A program made the position numbers and the translations under genes. This document shows, in pieces, positions 15,517 through 24,846 of a stretch of 64,000 bases of DNA (positions are counted from its first letter, which is position 1; each line of letters opens with the position of its first letter). The notes below the pieces were generated by a model. That model was not told the DNA's origin. It did no database searches and saw nothing but the letters and a program-made list of their open reading frames with translations. Origin of the DNA: Oscillospiraceae bacterium (GTDB lineage Bacteria; Bacillota; Clostridia; Oscillospirales; Oscillospiraceae); NCBI GenBank assembly GCA_017465745.1, contig JAFTVM010000006.1, positions 62,001 to 126,000 on the forward strand, in the 5' to 3' direction.

Positions 15517-16386
15517 ATGAATTACATTATCTTTGACATGGAATGGAACCAGCCGTCGGATATCACCGCCATGGTCACCGAGCCCCTGCCCGTCACCGGT
15601 GAGATCATCGAGATCGGCGCGGTGAAGCTGGACGACAGCTTCAAAATCATCGGCGAGCTGCGCCTGTACATCACTCCGAAATACTACACCCGGATGCACA
15701 AGCGCATCGCTGCCCTGACCGGCATCCGGGACAAGGATCTTATGACCCGCGGCATTCCCTTCCCCGAAGCCTATGAAAAGTTCCGGGAATTCTGCGGGAA
15801 GGAATATGGTTTCATGACCTGGTCCATGAGCGATGTGCCCATGCTCATCGACAACATGCTCCTCCACGGCATCGATGTGTCCGACCTGCCGGTTTGCTAT
15901 GATATCCAGCGGATCTTCGGCCGGGAGATCATGCGCTCTGACACCCGCTATGCCCTGGACAGCGCCCTGGCCATTCTGAACGAAAAGGGCGACACTGCCC
16001 ACGACGCCCTCAACGACTCCCGCAACACCGCCATCATCTGCAGCCATCTGGATCTGGACGAATACCTGGAGGAATACGGTGCCCAGGTCTTTGCCGGTCA
16101 GCCCCTCCGGCAGGTCTACAGCGACCACCGGGAAGCTTTGAATGACCCCGCCCTGGCAGAAGTGACCTGCCCCTGGTGCGGCGGAAGGCTGGACATGGAG
16201 CCCTGGATCCGGGGCGAGCGGTGTTATATGAGCTGCGGCACCTGTCCGGAAGAGGACGAGTTCCTGATCCAGCTGGCCATGACCCGCCTGCCCTCCAACA
16301 CCTATCGGGCCCGGCGGCTGATGTACGAAATGAGCGACGACCTGTGGGACATCTACATGGACCGCAAGGAACCGCTGGGTGTGTAA
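15517..16386 (+). CDS. DnaQ-like DEDDh 3'-5' exonuclease domain protein
   Basis: 289 residues. The exonuclease fold spans about 1-185: FDMEWN supplies the first Asp-Glu pair, and HDALNDSRNTA the late His and Asp of the DEDDh type. The C-terminal part has two cysteine pairs (CPWCGGR and CGTC, about 215-245) that may bind zinc. Proteins of this kind trim DNA or RNA 3' ends; the exact substrate is unclear. It has its own promoter and terminator, so it is probably monocistronic. Confidence 0.82.
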   Translation: MNYIIFDMEWNQPSDITAMVTEPLPVTGEIIEIGAVKLDDSFKIIGELRLYITPKYYTRMHKRIAALTGIRDKDLMTRGIPFPEAYEKFREFCGKEYGFMTWSMSDVPMLIDNMLLHGIDVSDLPVCYDIQRIFGREIMRSDTRYALDSALAILNEKGDTAHDALNDSRNTAIICSHLDLDEYLEEYGAQVFAGQPLRQVYSDHREALNDPALAEVTCPWCGGRLDMEPWIRGERCYMSCGTCPEEDEFLIQLAMTRLPSNTYRARRLMYEMSDDLWDIYMDRKEPLGV

Positions 16387-16390
16387 AACG

Positions 16391-16418
16391 AAAAGCTGCC
16401 CCGTTCGGAGCAGCTTTT
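16391..16418. terminator. Terminator between convergent exonuclease and VWA genes
   Basis: AAAAGCTGC and GCAGCTTTT arms around a 10-nt loop, with A and T tracts usable in both directions. Confidence 0.8.
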
Positions 16419-16423
16419 TGTAT

Positions 16424-17698
16424 TCATTGGCTCAGCCGCCGGCAGGCCGCTGCCAGGGAATGGAGGGTGCTGCAGGAGACCATGGGGCACAGGGCTGCAA
16501 AGGTCTGGATGCTGCGGCTGTGCTTCCAGTGGCGCTCCGGAATGGGATTGAGCCAGAGGACACGCCCAGCCAGACGTTTCGCCTCCCGGAACGCATCAAC
16601 GGCCCGGGGCTGGTCGATGGTCTTGGAATCCGACAGGATCAGCAGCGTGGTGGAAGCATTCAGCACCGCAGGCTGCATGCTGCAAAGCTTTGCCAGGGCG
16701 CTGCCCAGATCGGTACCCTTTCCGTAGAGGCCGCACTGGCGGACATAGCCCCGGAACAGATCCATATTCTGAAGGCTGAAATTGTCCGCCTCCGCCATTT
16801 CCTCGGAAAACAGGAACACCCGGGAGCTTTCCGACACCTGATTCAGTTCCCGGATAAACCGCAGGGCAAATTCCGAAAACTGCACCATGGAGCCGGATAC
16901 GTCGCACAGCAGCACCAGATGGCGGCGGCGGTTGGGTTTTTTCTTATAACGCAGGCGGTAGAAGCTGCCGCCGGTCTCCAGACCCTTGCGGATGGTGCGG
17001 CGGAAATCCAGCTTGCCGCTGTGGCCGCCCCGGCTGCGCTTGGCGCTAAGCTCACCGTTGAGCTGCCGGGAGATGGTCTGGATGATGGAGATGGCCTTGG
17101 GGATCTCTGTATCCTTGAAATCCGAGATATCCCGGTAAAGCATGCCGATCTCCGGGTCTGCCGCTTCACAGCCCACGCCCACATCTTCCATGCGCATCTG
17201 CTGCTCCAGCAATGTCTTTGCAAAAACCGAGTGGATAAAATTGCTGTATAGATCCGGATTGCGCTCGGCGCTGCTGCGGTAGCGGTCCATGAATTTACGC
17301 AGCCGATCCCGGGCTTCCTCCGGCATGGCGGCATAGGCATCCAGCTGCTCCCGGTTCAGATCCAGGGGCTGTCCGTTTATCTGAAGATTATCCTCCGCCT
17401 CCCGGCGGGCCTGCTCCATTTCCGCTTCCCGCTGCATCTGCTCCTTCGCCTGCCGGCGCATGGCTTCTTCGGAGATGAAGAAACCGTCAAAGGTCCGGTC
17501 AAAGGTCAGCTGTTCCTCCCGGGACTTGGCGTATACCGTCCGCAGGGCCGTTTTCACCAGTTCCCGGTCATCAAAGCCCAGGCTGATCAGAATTCCTGCC
17601 GCATCCGCCGTTTCCCTGGGGCTGACACAAAGCCCCGCCAGCCGCAGCATTCCGGAAAAAGCCGACAGCTTTTCCAGATACACCGCAGGATCATGCAT
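16424..17698 (-). CDS. CoxE-like VWA domain protein partnered with MoxR ATPase
   Basis: 424 residues from the ATG at 17698, which follows GGAGGG; an upstream in-frame start lies deep inside the MoxR gene. The C-terminal third is a von Willebrand A domain with a MIDAS motif CDVSGSM and a downstream LSDSKT segment. The middle is charged and helical (about 110-160). MoxR-VWA pairs act as chaperone-like complexes helping insert cofactors or metals into enzymes in several characterised systems; the client here is unknown. It overlaps the MoxR stop by 8 bases, so expression is coupled. Confidence 0.88.
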   Translation of the reverse strand: MHDPAVYLEKLSAFSGMLRLAGLCVSPRETADAAGILISLGFDDRELVKTALRTVYAKSREEQLTFDRTFDGFFISEEAMRRQAKEQMQREAEMEQARREAEDNLQINGQPLDLNREQLDAYAAMPEEARDRLRKFMDRYRSSAERNPDLYSNFIHSVFAKTLLEQQMRMEDVGVGCEAADPEIGMLYRDISDFKDTEIPKAISIIQTISRQLNGELSAKRSRGGHSGKLDFRRTIRKGLETGGSFYRLRYKKKPNRRRHLVLLCDVSGSMVQFSEFALRFIRELNQVSESSRVFLFSEEMAEADNFSLQNMDLFRGYVRQCGLYGKGTDLGSALAKLCSMQPAVLNASTTLLILSDSKTIDQPRAVDAFREAKRLAGRVLWLNPIPERHWKHSRSIQTFAALCPMVSCSTLHSLAAACRRLSQ

Positions 17699-18593
17699 GG
17701 TGATGCCCTCCGCAGCTGCCCCCGCAGTGGCAGGCATGCGCCTCCTCTCCGGCGTTCATTTCTTCAAGAACTGCAATGTCCTCGCTGTTTTTCAGGACAA
17801 AGCCCGCCGTCTGCCGCAGTGCGTCAGGGGTCAGTTCCCGAATCCCCAGCGCATCCAGGGCCGCTGCCCAGTCCAGCGTCTCGGCAATGGAGGGCTTTTT
17901 CAGGATCGCCTCGCTGGAGCGCAGCTTCTGCACCGCCAGGGCCACCTGGGCGCACAGCCTGTCATCCACATGGGGAAGCTTTGCCCGCAGGATGGACAGC
18001 TCCTTCTCCATATCGGGATACTGAATATACAGATAGGCACAGCGGCGGCGCAGCGCCTCGGACAGCGGGCGCGCCCGGTTGGAGGTCAGCACCACAAAGG
18101 GCACGGACTTTGCCCGGATGGTGCCGATCTCCGGGATGGTCACCTGCATCTCGGAAAGCAGTTCCAGCAGAAATGCCTCAAATTCCTCGTCGGCCTTATC
18201 GATCTCATCGATGAGCAGCACCACCGGCTTTTCCGACCGGATGGACTGCAGCAGGGGCCGCTCCAGCAGATACTCGTCACTGAACAGGGAGCGGGTCAGC
18301 TTTTCGCTGTCGGTCTGTCCCATATTCACCTGGATGGACAGCAGCTGCTTCTGATAATTCCACTCATACAGGGCCTTGCTTTCATCCAGCCCCTCGTAGC
18401 ACTGCAGGCGCACCAGATCCCGGTCCAGGGCAGAGGCCATGACCTTGGCGATCTCCGTTTTACCGACACCTGCCGCGCCCTCGATCAGCAGCGGACGGCC
18501 CAGCTGCAGCGCCACAGCCAGCACTATTGCAAGCGTGTCATCATAAATATACCGCGCTTCGTCCATTTTCTGTTTCAGGGTATTCAGATCCAT
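17691..18593 (-). CDS. MoxR-family AAA+ ATPase
   Basis: 300 residues from the ATG at 18593, spaced 7 bases after AAGGAG; an ATG at 18599 touches that site. Walker A GAAGVGKTE (about 38-46) and Walker B LLIDEIDKAD are intact, with an Arg-rich sensor region RARPLSEALRRR. The C-terminus ends in a cysteine/histidine-rich tail, CHCGGSCGGHHHA, which could bind a metal ion. MoxR ATPases remodel partner enzymes with a VWA protein, here encoded immediately downstream. The tail and the location near the W/Mo locus invite, but do not prove, a metallochaperone role. Confidence 0.9.
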   Translation of the reverse strand: MDLNTLKQKMDEARYIYDDTLAIVLAVALQLGRPLLIEGAAGVGKTEIAKVMASALDRDLVRLQCYEGLDESKALYEWNYQKQLLSIQVNMGQTDSEKLTRSLFSDEYLLERPLLQSIRSEKPVVLLIDEIDKADEEFEAFLLELLSEMQVTIPEIGTIRAKSVPFVVLTSNRARPLSEALRRRCAYLYIQYPDMEKELSILRAKLPHVDDRLCAQVALAVQKLRSSEAILKKPSIAETLDWAAALDALGIRELTPDALRQTAGFVLKNSEDIAVLEEMNAGEEAHACHCGGSCGGHHHA

Positions 18594-18604
18594 AACCATT
18601 CTCC

Positions 18605-18621
18605 TTTCGATACTTTTATAT
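18605..18621 (-). promoter_or_regulatory. Element GATAYAAAAGTATCGAA, copy 1
   Basis: The minus strand reads GATATAAAAGTATCGAA just before the MoxR ribosome binding site. A near-identical copy lies in the adhE leader at 32317-32333. Confidence 0.4.
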
Positions 18622-18625
18622 CATT

Positions 18626-18654
18626 ATCATACCAGATAATCTCCCGCCGGTCAA
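18626..18654 (-). promoter_or_regulatory. Promoter of the MoxR-VWA operon
   Basis: Minus strand TTGACC (18649-18654), 17-bp spacer, TATGAT (18626-18631). The palindrome-like GATATAAAAGTATCGAA overlaps the predicted start at about 18605-18621. Confidence 0.65.
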
Positions 18655-18741
18655 TCGGGGATTCTCATCCATGCGCCAGGATGCACAAAAACATTTCAAA
18701 ACTTTTTGTTTGGCAGCCATAAAAATTAGTCAGTTTTGCTC

Positions 18742-18770
18742 TTGTTTTTCAGCGTATGCAGCGCTATAAT
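18742..18770 (+). promoter_or_regulatory. Promoter of the CPA2 antiporter gene
   Basis: TTGTTT (18742-18747), 17-bp spacer, TATAAT (18765-18770). Confidence 0.6.
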
Positions 18771-18850
18771 ACGCCCCGGAATCGATCTGAAGAGCATTCT
18801 TACCCTTTGGACCAAATTTTCCCAATATTTGAAAAGAAGGCGTATATTTC

Positions 18851-20143
18851 ATGGAAACTTCTCTGATTTGTCTGGCCATTGCCCTGGTAGGCGGCCTGAT
18901 GATGTCCCGTCTGACCAAGCTGGTCCACCTGCCCGCCGTTACCGCGTACCTGGTTGCCGGCCTGCTGATGGGCCCCTATGTGATGGGTGCCATCGGCGTC
19001 CCCGGCCTGGGCTTCAACTCTCTGGCACAGGTGGGCGGTATGTCCATCGTAACCCAGACGGCCCTGGGCTTCATTGCATTCACCATCGGCAATGAATTCC
19101 GCCTGAGCCAGCTGAAAGCCACCGGCGCCGCCGCCATCACCATCGGTATTCTGCAGGCCGTCATCACCACCGTTCTGGTGGACATTGTGCTGATCTGCCT
19201 GCACTTCGCATTCCCCGCGATCATCTCCCTGCCCAGCGCAATCATCCTCGGCGCCATCGCCTCCGCCACCGCGCCCGCCGCCACCCTGATGGTCGTGCGC
19301 CAGTACAAGGCTGACGGCCCTCTGACCCGGCTGCTGATGCTGGTGGTCGCCATCGACGATGCCGTGGGTCTGCTGCTGTTCTCCGCTTCCTTCGGTGTTG
19401 CCACCGCCCTGTCCGCAGGCCAGGTCAGCATCATCGGCGTGGTGGTGGAACCCATCCTGGAGATCGTCCTGAGCCTGGGCCTCGGCGCCCTGATGGGCTG
19501 GCTGCTGAACTGGGTGGAGCAGTTCTTCCACTCCCGCAGTAAGCGTCTGACCATCTCCGTTGCCTTCGTGCTGCTGACCGTGGGCCTGAGTATGCTGAAA
19601 TTTGAGATCGGCGGCATCCACTGCGGCTTCTCCCTGCTGCTGGTGTGCATGATGACCGGCACCGTCTTCTGCAACATCTGCTCCACCTCCGAAGAGCTGA
19701 TGGACCGTGTGGACGGCTGGACGATGCCCCTGAACATCCTGTTCTTCGTGCTGTCCGGCGCGGAGCTGGACCTGCAGGTGGTGGCTCAGCCCGTCACCCT
19801 GCTGGTGGGCGTCATCTACATCATCGCCCGCTCCGCCGGCAAGTATTTCGGCTCCATGGGCAGCTGTGTGCTGACCAGGCAGTCCAAGCCCATCACCGAC
19901 AATCTGGGCATCACCCTGCTGCCCCAGGCCGGTGTGGCACTGGGTATGGCCATGACCGCCGCCACCCTGCCCGGCGGCGACCTGACCCGCAATGTGGTGC
20001 TGTTCTCCGTGCTGGTGTACGAGCTGGTCGGCCCTGCTCTGACCAAGCGCTCCCTGCTGGCTGTTGGCGAAATCAAGCCCGAGGGCAGAAAGAGCCACCG
20101 TACCCACAATTCCCCCGAACCCAGACCCAGACACGCAAGATAA
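18851..20143 (+). CDS. CPA2-type cation:proton antiporter
   Basis: 430 residues with about 11-12 hydrophobic segments. The start LICLAIALVGGLMMSRL and the motifs VTAYLVAGLLMGP and TALGFIAFTIGNEF are typical of the Na+/H+ exchanger (CPA2) family. Paired charged membrane residues such as VVAIDDAVGLLLF (about 170-182) match the ion-binding region. No C-terminal TrkA-N or TrkA-C domain is present. It probably exchanges Na+ or K+ for H+; the ion cannot be assigned. GAAGG precedes the ATG. Confidence 0.88.
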   Translation: METSLICLAIALVGGLMMSRLTKLVHLPAVTAYLVAGLLMGPYVMGAIGVPGLGFNSLAQVGGMSIVTQTALGFIAFTIGNEFRLSQLKATGAAAITIGILQAVITTVLVDIVLICLHFAFPAIISLPSAIILGAIASATAPAATLMVVRQYKADGPLTRLLMLVVAIDDAVGLLLFSASFGVATALSAGQVSIIGVVVEPILEIVLSLGLGALMGWLLNWVEQFFHSRSKRLTISVAFVLLTVGLSMLKFEIGGIHCGFSLLLVCMMTGTVFCNICSTSEELMDRVDGWTMPLNILFFVLSGAELDLQVVAQPVTLLVGVIYIIARSAGKYFGSMGSCVLTRQSKPITDNLGITLLPQAGVALGMAMTAATLPGGDLTRNVVLFSVLVYELVGPALTKRSLLAVGEIKPEGRKSHRTHNSPEPRPRHAR

Positions 20144-20146
20144 ACC

Positions 20147-20179
20147 AATGATCCCCGATGCGATGCATCGGGGATCATT
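20147..20179. terminator. Terminator between convergent antiporter and VanZ-like genes
   Basis: 15-bp perfect inverted repeat around a 3-nt loop; T-tracts are weak. It overlaps the VanZ-like stop codon. Confidence 0.7.
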
Positions 20180-21599
20180 TCATTGCAGGGATCATAATGG
20201 TCTCCGCCCCGTCCCAGCCGGGAGACATGACTTCAAAATAGTATACCGGCTGATAAAAGCCTTTGGTATCCGTCTCATAGCCAAGGGAGCAGGACAGAAT
20301 ACTGACCGTTTCCGGCGCATCCTTTTCGAACCAGCCGCCGCAAAACCAGCCATCCTGCATCCGCCGGCAAGCTTCCGCGGCCGTGCAGATGGACTCATCG
20401 GCACAATAGGCATATGTGATCAGATGGTTGTCGATGGCGATATAGCATCCGTCTTCCGTGGCATGGCAATACAAGGTACCATCCACCAGCCCCGAATCCG
20501 TGACGATCTCTTCCGCACGGAAGCAGTACCAATATTCATCCGCCGAATAGTATTCGGAATCAGAGATGAAGAATTCCGCCTCCGCAGGAATGGTAATGCC
20601 ATATCGGGACAGAAGCTGCTCCACCTCCGTCCGGCTCATCTGCGCCCAGACCACGCTGTCGAAATCGTAATCGCCGTAATCTCCCCAGTATTCGAACCCG
20701 CCATCCAGATGGGACACCGTCAGGTAATGCGTCCAGCCGTCGGTATCATAGTCCCGGAAATAGGTCTCCTTGTCATAGTAGTAGATGTCGTCATATTCGC
20801 CGCCCCAGCGCTTGGCGAACTCCATGGCGTAGGCGTCGCACTCCGATACCGTCATGGCGTTGGCGCGGTAAACCGCCGCCGTTGCGGCAGCATCCGGCAG
20901 CTCACATTCCAGCGTCCATACCACATCGCCGGTATCGGTCTGATAGAGATAATCACCGCTCAGATTGCCATAGGGCTGAAGCTCGTAGGCCAGGAAGATG
21001 CCGCCCACCGCCATCACCGGGATCAGAGTCAGCAGACCATATGCCGCGCCCCTGCCCCAGCACTGCTTTGCCATGGACAGCACCATCGTCAACAGGCACC
21101 AGCCCATCATGGCCCCCAGCGTATTGGAGAAAATGTCATCCACATCGAAAATGCCGCTTCCCCGGAGCCATTGCAGGCTCTCCACCAGCAGCGTGGCTCC
21201 CAATGCCACGGCGAACATCCGCAAAACCTTTCTGCATTTCGGGAACACCAGCGGCACCAGAACGCCCAGGGGCATAAACAGCGCCACATTCAGCAGTACA
21301 TTGGCCCAGTTCTTGATGGAATAGTTGATCCACGCCTCCCGCCATGCCCGGAAGAGCCGGAAATTGAAGCCGGATCCGCCCATCCCGCCCAGTCTGGACA
21401 GTGTGGCAAACTCCATAATCGCCAGATAGCCCACCAGCAGGCCAGTCAGGATCATTCGCTTCCAAGGCAACAGCGCTTTCTTTCCGTTTTTACGCCTGTG
21501 AAAATATACCATACCGCCGAAAACCAGGACCACAACAGCAACTGCCCTTATGATGCCGGTGCCCAGCAGCGAAAACACCAATTTCAGGAATTCGTTCAT
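20175..21599 (-). CDS. VanZ-like membrane protein with large C-terminal outer domain
   Basis: 474 residues from the ATG at 21599 after GGAGG. The N-terminal 200 residues have about five membrane segments and a VanZ-like core (NVLLNVALFMPLGVLVPL, then SGIFDVDDIFSNTLGAMMG). The remaining 270 residues form a Tyr/Asp-rich soluble domain, presumably extracellular, with no family I recognise. VanZ proteins are linked to teicoplanin resistance in enterococci, but most homologues have no tested role. VanZ proteins are usually 150-200 residues, so the extra domain is notable. Confidence 0.78.
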   Translation of the reverse strand: MNEFLKLVFSLLGTGIIRAVAVVVLVFGGMVYFHRRKNGKKALLPWKRMILTGLLVGYLAIMEFATLSRLGGMGGSGFNFRLFRAWREAWINYSIKNWANVLLNVALFMPLGVLVPLVFPKCRKVLRMFAVALGATLLVESLQWLRGSGIFDVDDIFSNTLGAMMGWCLLTMVLSMAKQCWGRGAAYGLLTLIPVMAVGGIFLAYELQPYGNLSGDYLYQTDTGDVVWTLECELPDAAATAAVYRANAMTVSECDAYAMEFAKRWGGEYDDIYYYDKETYFRDYDTDGWTHYLTVSHLDGGFEYWGDYGDYDFDSVVWAQMSRTEVEQLLSRYGITIPAEAEFFISDSEYYSADEYWYCFRAEEIVTDSGLVDGTLYCHATEDGCYIAIDNHLITYAYCADESICTAAEACRRMQDGWFCGGWFEKDAPETVSILSCSLGYETDTKGFYQPVYYFEVMSPGWDGAETIMIPAMK

Positions 21600-21677
21600 T
21601 TGTGCCCCTCCTTTATGGATACAGTTTACCATCAGACGAACGGAGACACAAATTAAGAATCCATTAAGTTTACATAA

Positions 21678-22238
21678 TCACCCCTTATTCCATTCCGATG
21701 CCAGGATGCTGTGCACACCGATATCAATAACGCCCCGGTTATTTTTTGCGGCCTGCCGCAGGATCCCTTCAAAGGTCATGCCTGCCTTTTGCATGACTTT
21801 TCCGGAAGCGGGGTTTTGGGTGTCGTGGCGGGCTTCCACCCGGTTGACGCCGACCTGCCCGATGAAGAACCCGATCACAGCCCGCAGCGCTTCTGTCATA
21901 ATGCCGCTGCCCCACCAGGCTCTTCCCAGGCAATAACCGATCTCAACAGAGCCAGTCGTCTCCGCACATGCCACGGCGCTGATATTGCCGATGGGGGTAT
22001 CCTTTCCATCGTTCAGGGTAATGGCCCAATTATACCAGTCCGGATTCCGATATTTTTCGATCCAGTCCCCCAGCACCATCCGGGTCACCTCCACGCTGCT
22101 GTGGGGCGGCCAGGTGAGATATTGCGTCACCGCGGGATCAGAGGCCCAGTTTTCATACATGGCGGTGGCATCAGCCATGATAAACGGCCGCAGGATCAGC
22201 CGCGCGGTTTCGATTCTTTGTGTTGCGATATGATGCAT
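21678..22238 (-). CDS. RimJ/RimL-type GNAT N-acetyltransferase
   Basis: 186 residues. It begins TQRIETARLILRPF and has the acetyl-CoA-binding region GYCLGRAWWGSGIMTEAL (about 103-120) and VEARHDTQNPASGKVMQKAG, all typical of the RimJ/RimL group that acetylates N-terminal or small-molecule amines. Substrate unknown. GGAGGAACC lies before the ATG. It follows the two-component genes on the same strand with a 13-bp gap, so may be co-transcribed. Confidence 0.88.
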   Translation of the reverse strand: MHHIATQRIETARLILRPFIMADATAMYENWASDPAVTQYLTWPPHSSVEVTRMVLGDWIEKYRNPDWYNWAITLNDGKDTPIGNISAVACAETTGSVEIGYCLGRAWWGSGIMTEALRAVIGFFIGQVGVNRVEARHDTQNPASGKVMQKAGMTFEGILRQAAKNNRGVIDIGVHSILASEWNKG

Positions 22239-22251
22239 ATGGTTCCTCCTC

Positions 22252-23313
22252 TCAGGAATTGGGCAGTGTCAGCGTAAAGGTATTGAAACCGTCCCGGCTC
22301 TCTACACCGACACTTCCGCTGTGCAGCTGCACCACCCGTTTGACAATGGCCAGACCGATGCCGTTGCCCATGGTTGCATGGGATTCATCGCCCTGATAGA
22401 ATTTGCAGAAGATCTTCTCCCGGATCTCGTCCGGGATCGCTGCGCCTGCATTGGTCACGCTGACGCAGGTGGTCGTTTCATTCCGGCTGATCTCCACCCG
22501 GATCTCACCGCCGGGGGAAGAGTATTTCACCGCGTTGTCGATGAGATTGATGAAAACCTGGCGCATCATTTCCTCGTTGGCGGTGATATCATACTCCCCA
22601 AACTCCAGCACCGGCTCCATCTTCTTCCGGCTCCACTCATCCTCCAGCAGCAGCATGCACGAACGAAGCTGCTCGGACAGGTTGTAGGTGGTCACATCCG
22701 TCAGGATAGCCTGGTTCTCGATTTTGGTCAGGTTCAGCACATTGGTAGCCATGCAGGAAAGCCGCATGGACTCCTCCTCGATAATGGCCAGATATTCCTC
22801 CTGCTGCTCCCGGGACAGTTTTCCCCGGCGCAGCAGCTTGGCAAAGCCCGCGATGGAGACGATGGGGGTCTTGAACTCATGGGAGAAATTATTGATGAAG
22901 TCCGAACGCAGCACCTCCGTGTGATCCAGCTGCTCTGCCATTTTGTTGAAGCTTTCCGTCAAAGCCACAAAATGGGGATAGTTGCCCATGATCCGGCCCG
23001 GGACAATGCGGGTGTGGAAATCGCCGCCGGCCAGCCGGTCCATGCCGTCCATCATCTCCCGGATGGGACGCATGGGCATTTTGCTCATAAATACGGCGAA
23101 GAGACCGCCCACAGGCAGGCTCACCAGCACCATCACGGCGCAGGTGGTCCAGATCAGGGGCACCATTTCCTCGGTGGTGGGGATCAGGTCGCTTTCCACG
23201 ATGAAGAAGGTCGCCACTGCCGATACCGCCACCGTGGCAAACATGGCGAGAAAAATAATGGAAGCAAACAGAAAGGTCAGACCGAATATGGTCTTGGGAA
23301 AGAAATTTTTCAT
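22252..23313 (-). CDS. HAMP-domain sensor histidine kinase
   Basis: 353 residues. Two membrane segments (about 10-35 and 52-75) bracket a very short outer loop of about 15 residues, then HAMP. The HisKA H-box FSHEFKTPIVSIAGF has its His near 145, and the HATPase part shows NLIDNAVKYS and GNGIGLAIVKR. The short sensor loop suggests membrane or intramembrane sensing, as in cell-envelope stress kinases. It overlaps the response regulator stop by 4 bases. Confidence 0.93.
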   Translation of the reverse strand: MKNFFPKTIFGLTFLFASIIFLAMFATVAVSAVATFFIVESDLIPTTEEMVPLIWTTCAVMVLVSLPVGGLFAVFMSKMPMRPIREMMDGMDRLAGGDFHTRIVPGRIMGNYPHFVALTESFNKMAEQLDHTEVLRSDFINNFSHEFKTPIVSIAGFAKLLRRGKLSREQQEEYLAIIEEESMRLSCMATNVLNLTKIENQAILTDVTTYNLSEQLRSCMLLLEDEWSRKKMEPVLEFGEYDITANEEMMRQVFINLIDNAVKYSSPGGEIRVEISRNETTTCVSVTNAGAAIPDEIREKIFCKFYQGDESHATMGNGIGLAIVKRVVQLHSGSVGVESRDGFNTFTLTLPNS

Positions 23314-23984
23314 ACCTTCTTCACCGCCTTATAGCCCAGTCCCCGGACGGAAACGATCTCAAATTCCGGCCAGCGCTCAAATCGGCGGCGCAGCCTGCCC
23401 ACATGGACGGTGACAGTTTCCCAGCCGGTTTCGCTGTCCGTGCCCCAGATCTCATCCATCAGCTGGATGCGGGTAAAAATCTTGCCGGGGAAGGACAGCA
23501 GCTTGTACAGCAGCAAAAATTCCTTCTGGGGCAATTCCTGTACCTCCTGCCCCCGGGTGACCGAAAGACTGTCGTAATCGAGTACCACATCTCCCACTTC
23601 GATGCGACGCTCGCTGGCGATCCGCGCCCGGCGCAGCAGCGCCCGGATACGCAGCAGCATCTCCTCCTCGTCGATGGGCTTGGTCATATAGTCGTCGGTG
23701 CCCGCCAGGAAGCCCCGCTTCTTGTCCTGGGGCAGCTGCTTGGCGGAAACCATGAGGATGGGCAGCTCGTTACGGTTTTCCCGGAGGGTTTTCGTGAATT
23801 CGTAGCCGTCCATTTTCGGCATCATCACATCCAATACCACCAGATCCACAAATTCCCGGTCCATCACCGCCAGTGCTTCCTCGCCGTTGGCGGCGGTGTG
23901 GACGCCGTAGCCCGCATCCTCCAGCACCGCCCGGAAAAGTCTGCGGATATTCTTGTCGTCATCGACCACCAGTATCTGAAACAT
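23310..23984 (-). CDS. OmpR-family response regulator
   Basis: 224 residues. The receiver domain has VVDDDKNIRRLF and the phospho-acceptor Asp in VVLDVMMPKMDG (near 54), with Lys in YMTKPIDEEE. The C-terminal winged helix (about 128-222) ends VSVRGLGYKAVKKV. It forms a cognate pair with the kinase encoded immediately downstream. A TATAAT lies upstream on the minus strand near 24030 but its -35 box is unclear. Targets are not evident; the nearby GNAT may be part of the operon. Confidence 0.93.
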   Translation of the reverse strand: MFQILVVDDDKNIRRLFRAVLEDAGYGVHTAANGEEALAVMDREFVDLVVLDVMMPKMDGYEFTKTLRENRNELPILMVSAKQLPQDKKRGFLAGTDDYMTKPIDEEEMLLRIRALLRRARIASERRIEVGDVVLDYDSLSVTRGQEVQELPQKEFLLLYKLLSFPGKIFTRIQLMDEIWGTDSETGWETVTVHVGRLRRRFERWPEFEIVSVRGLGYKAVKKV

Positions 23985-24115
23985 AGTCGTACCTCTTCTC
24001 TGTATCTAAACGGTATTTGGATTCATTATAATACATCCGGCAGCAAATTGGGACTACCAAATTTGAAAAATCTGTGATATACTGACTAAAATATGAAATT
24101 TGGGAGGAATCCACC

Positions 24116-24841
24116 TTGAATCGACTGCTACTGATGGTCCTGCGCAATATTTTCCGTGTTCCCGGCCTGTACGGCAAGCTCTGCCACTACGCCAAGTACA
24201 CCAACAAATACCCCGAAGAGGAGAAATGGAATCACATCGCCAAGATCATGAAGTATGCCGTCAAATCCGGCAACCTGAACTTCATCTGCACCGGCACCGA
24301 GAACGTGCTGGCCGCCGGTCAGGGCTTCATGATGTACGGAAACCATCAGGGCCTCTTTGATATCGTGGCCATCGCTGCCACCTGCCCCGTGCCCCTGGGC
24401 GCGGTGCTGAAGAAGGAGCTGGTGGGCATCCCCCTGATCGACCAGATCAAGGACTGCACCAAGTCCTTTCCCATGGACCGGGAAGATGTGCGGCAGTCTC
24501 TGACCGTCATTCAGAACGTCATCGCCGAGGTCAAGACCGGCCGGAACTACCTGATCTTCCCCGAGGGCACCCGCAGCAAGAACGGTAACATCATGGGTGA
24601 GTTCCACGGCGGCAGCTTCCGTCCCGCTGTCAAGACAAAATGTCCCATCGTCCCCGTGTGCTTCATCGACAGCTTCAAGGTTCTCGACCAGAAGGGCAGC
24701 AAGCCCCTGACCGTCCAGATCCACTACCTGGAGCCCATCCCCTACGAGGCATATGAGGGCATGAAGGCCACCGAGGTGGCCGCCCTGGTGAAGGAAAAGA
24801 TCCAGGCCTGCATTGACGCCAATCTGGGCCGCGAGGAATAA
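24116..24841 (+). CDS. plsC: 1-acyl-sn-glycerol-3-phosphate acyltransferase
   Basis: 241 residues with a TTG start at 24116, supported by GGGAGG 8 bases upstream and no ATG at a better site. The acyltransferase motif NHQGLFD (HxxxxD) and FPEGTRSKNG are both present. The family transfers an acyl group to lysophosphatidate to make phosphatidate, at the inner face of the membrane. It is followed by a strong terminator and looks monocistronic. Confidence 0.92.
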   Translation: MNRLLLMVLRNIFRVPGLYGKLCHYAKYTNKYPEEEKWNHIAKIMKYAVKSGNLNFICTGTENVLAAGQGFMMYGNHQGLFDIVAIAATCPVPLGAVLKKELVGIPLIDQIKDCTKSFPMDREDVRQSLTVIQNVIAEVKTGRNYLIFPEGTRSKNGNIMGEFHGGSFRPAVKTKCPIVPVCFIDSFKVLDQKGSKPLTVQIHYLEPIPYEAYEGMKATEVAALVKEKIQACIDANLGREE

Positions 24842-24846
24842 AAGTT

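Noticed and set aside
18800..20134. 444-codon minus-strand frame across the antiporter
   Set aside because: Gln/His/Gly-rich antisense shadow of the antiporter gene.
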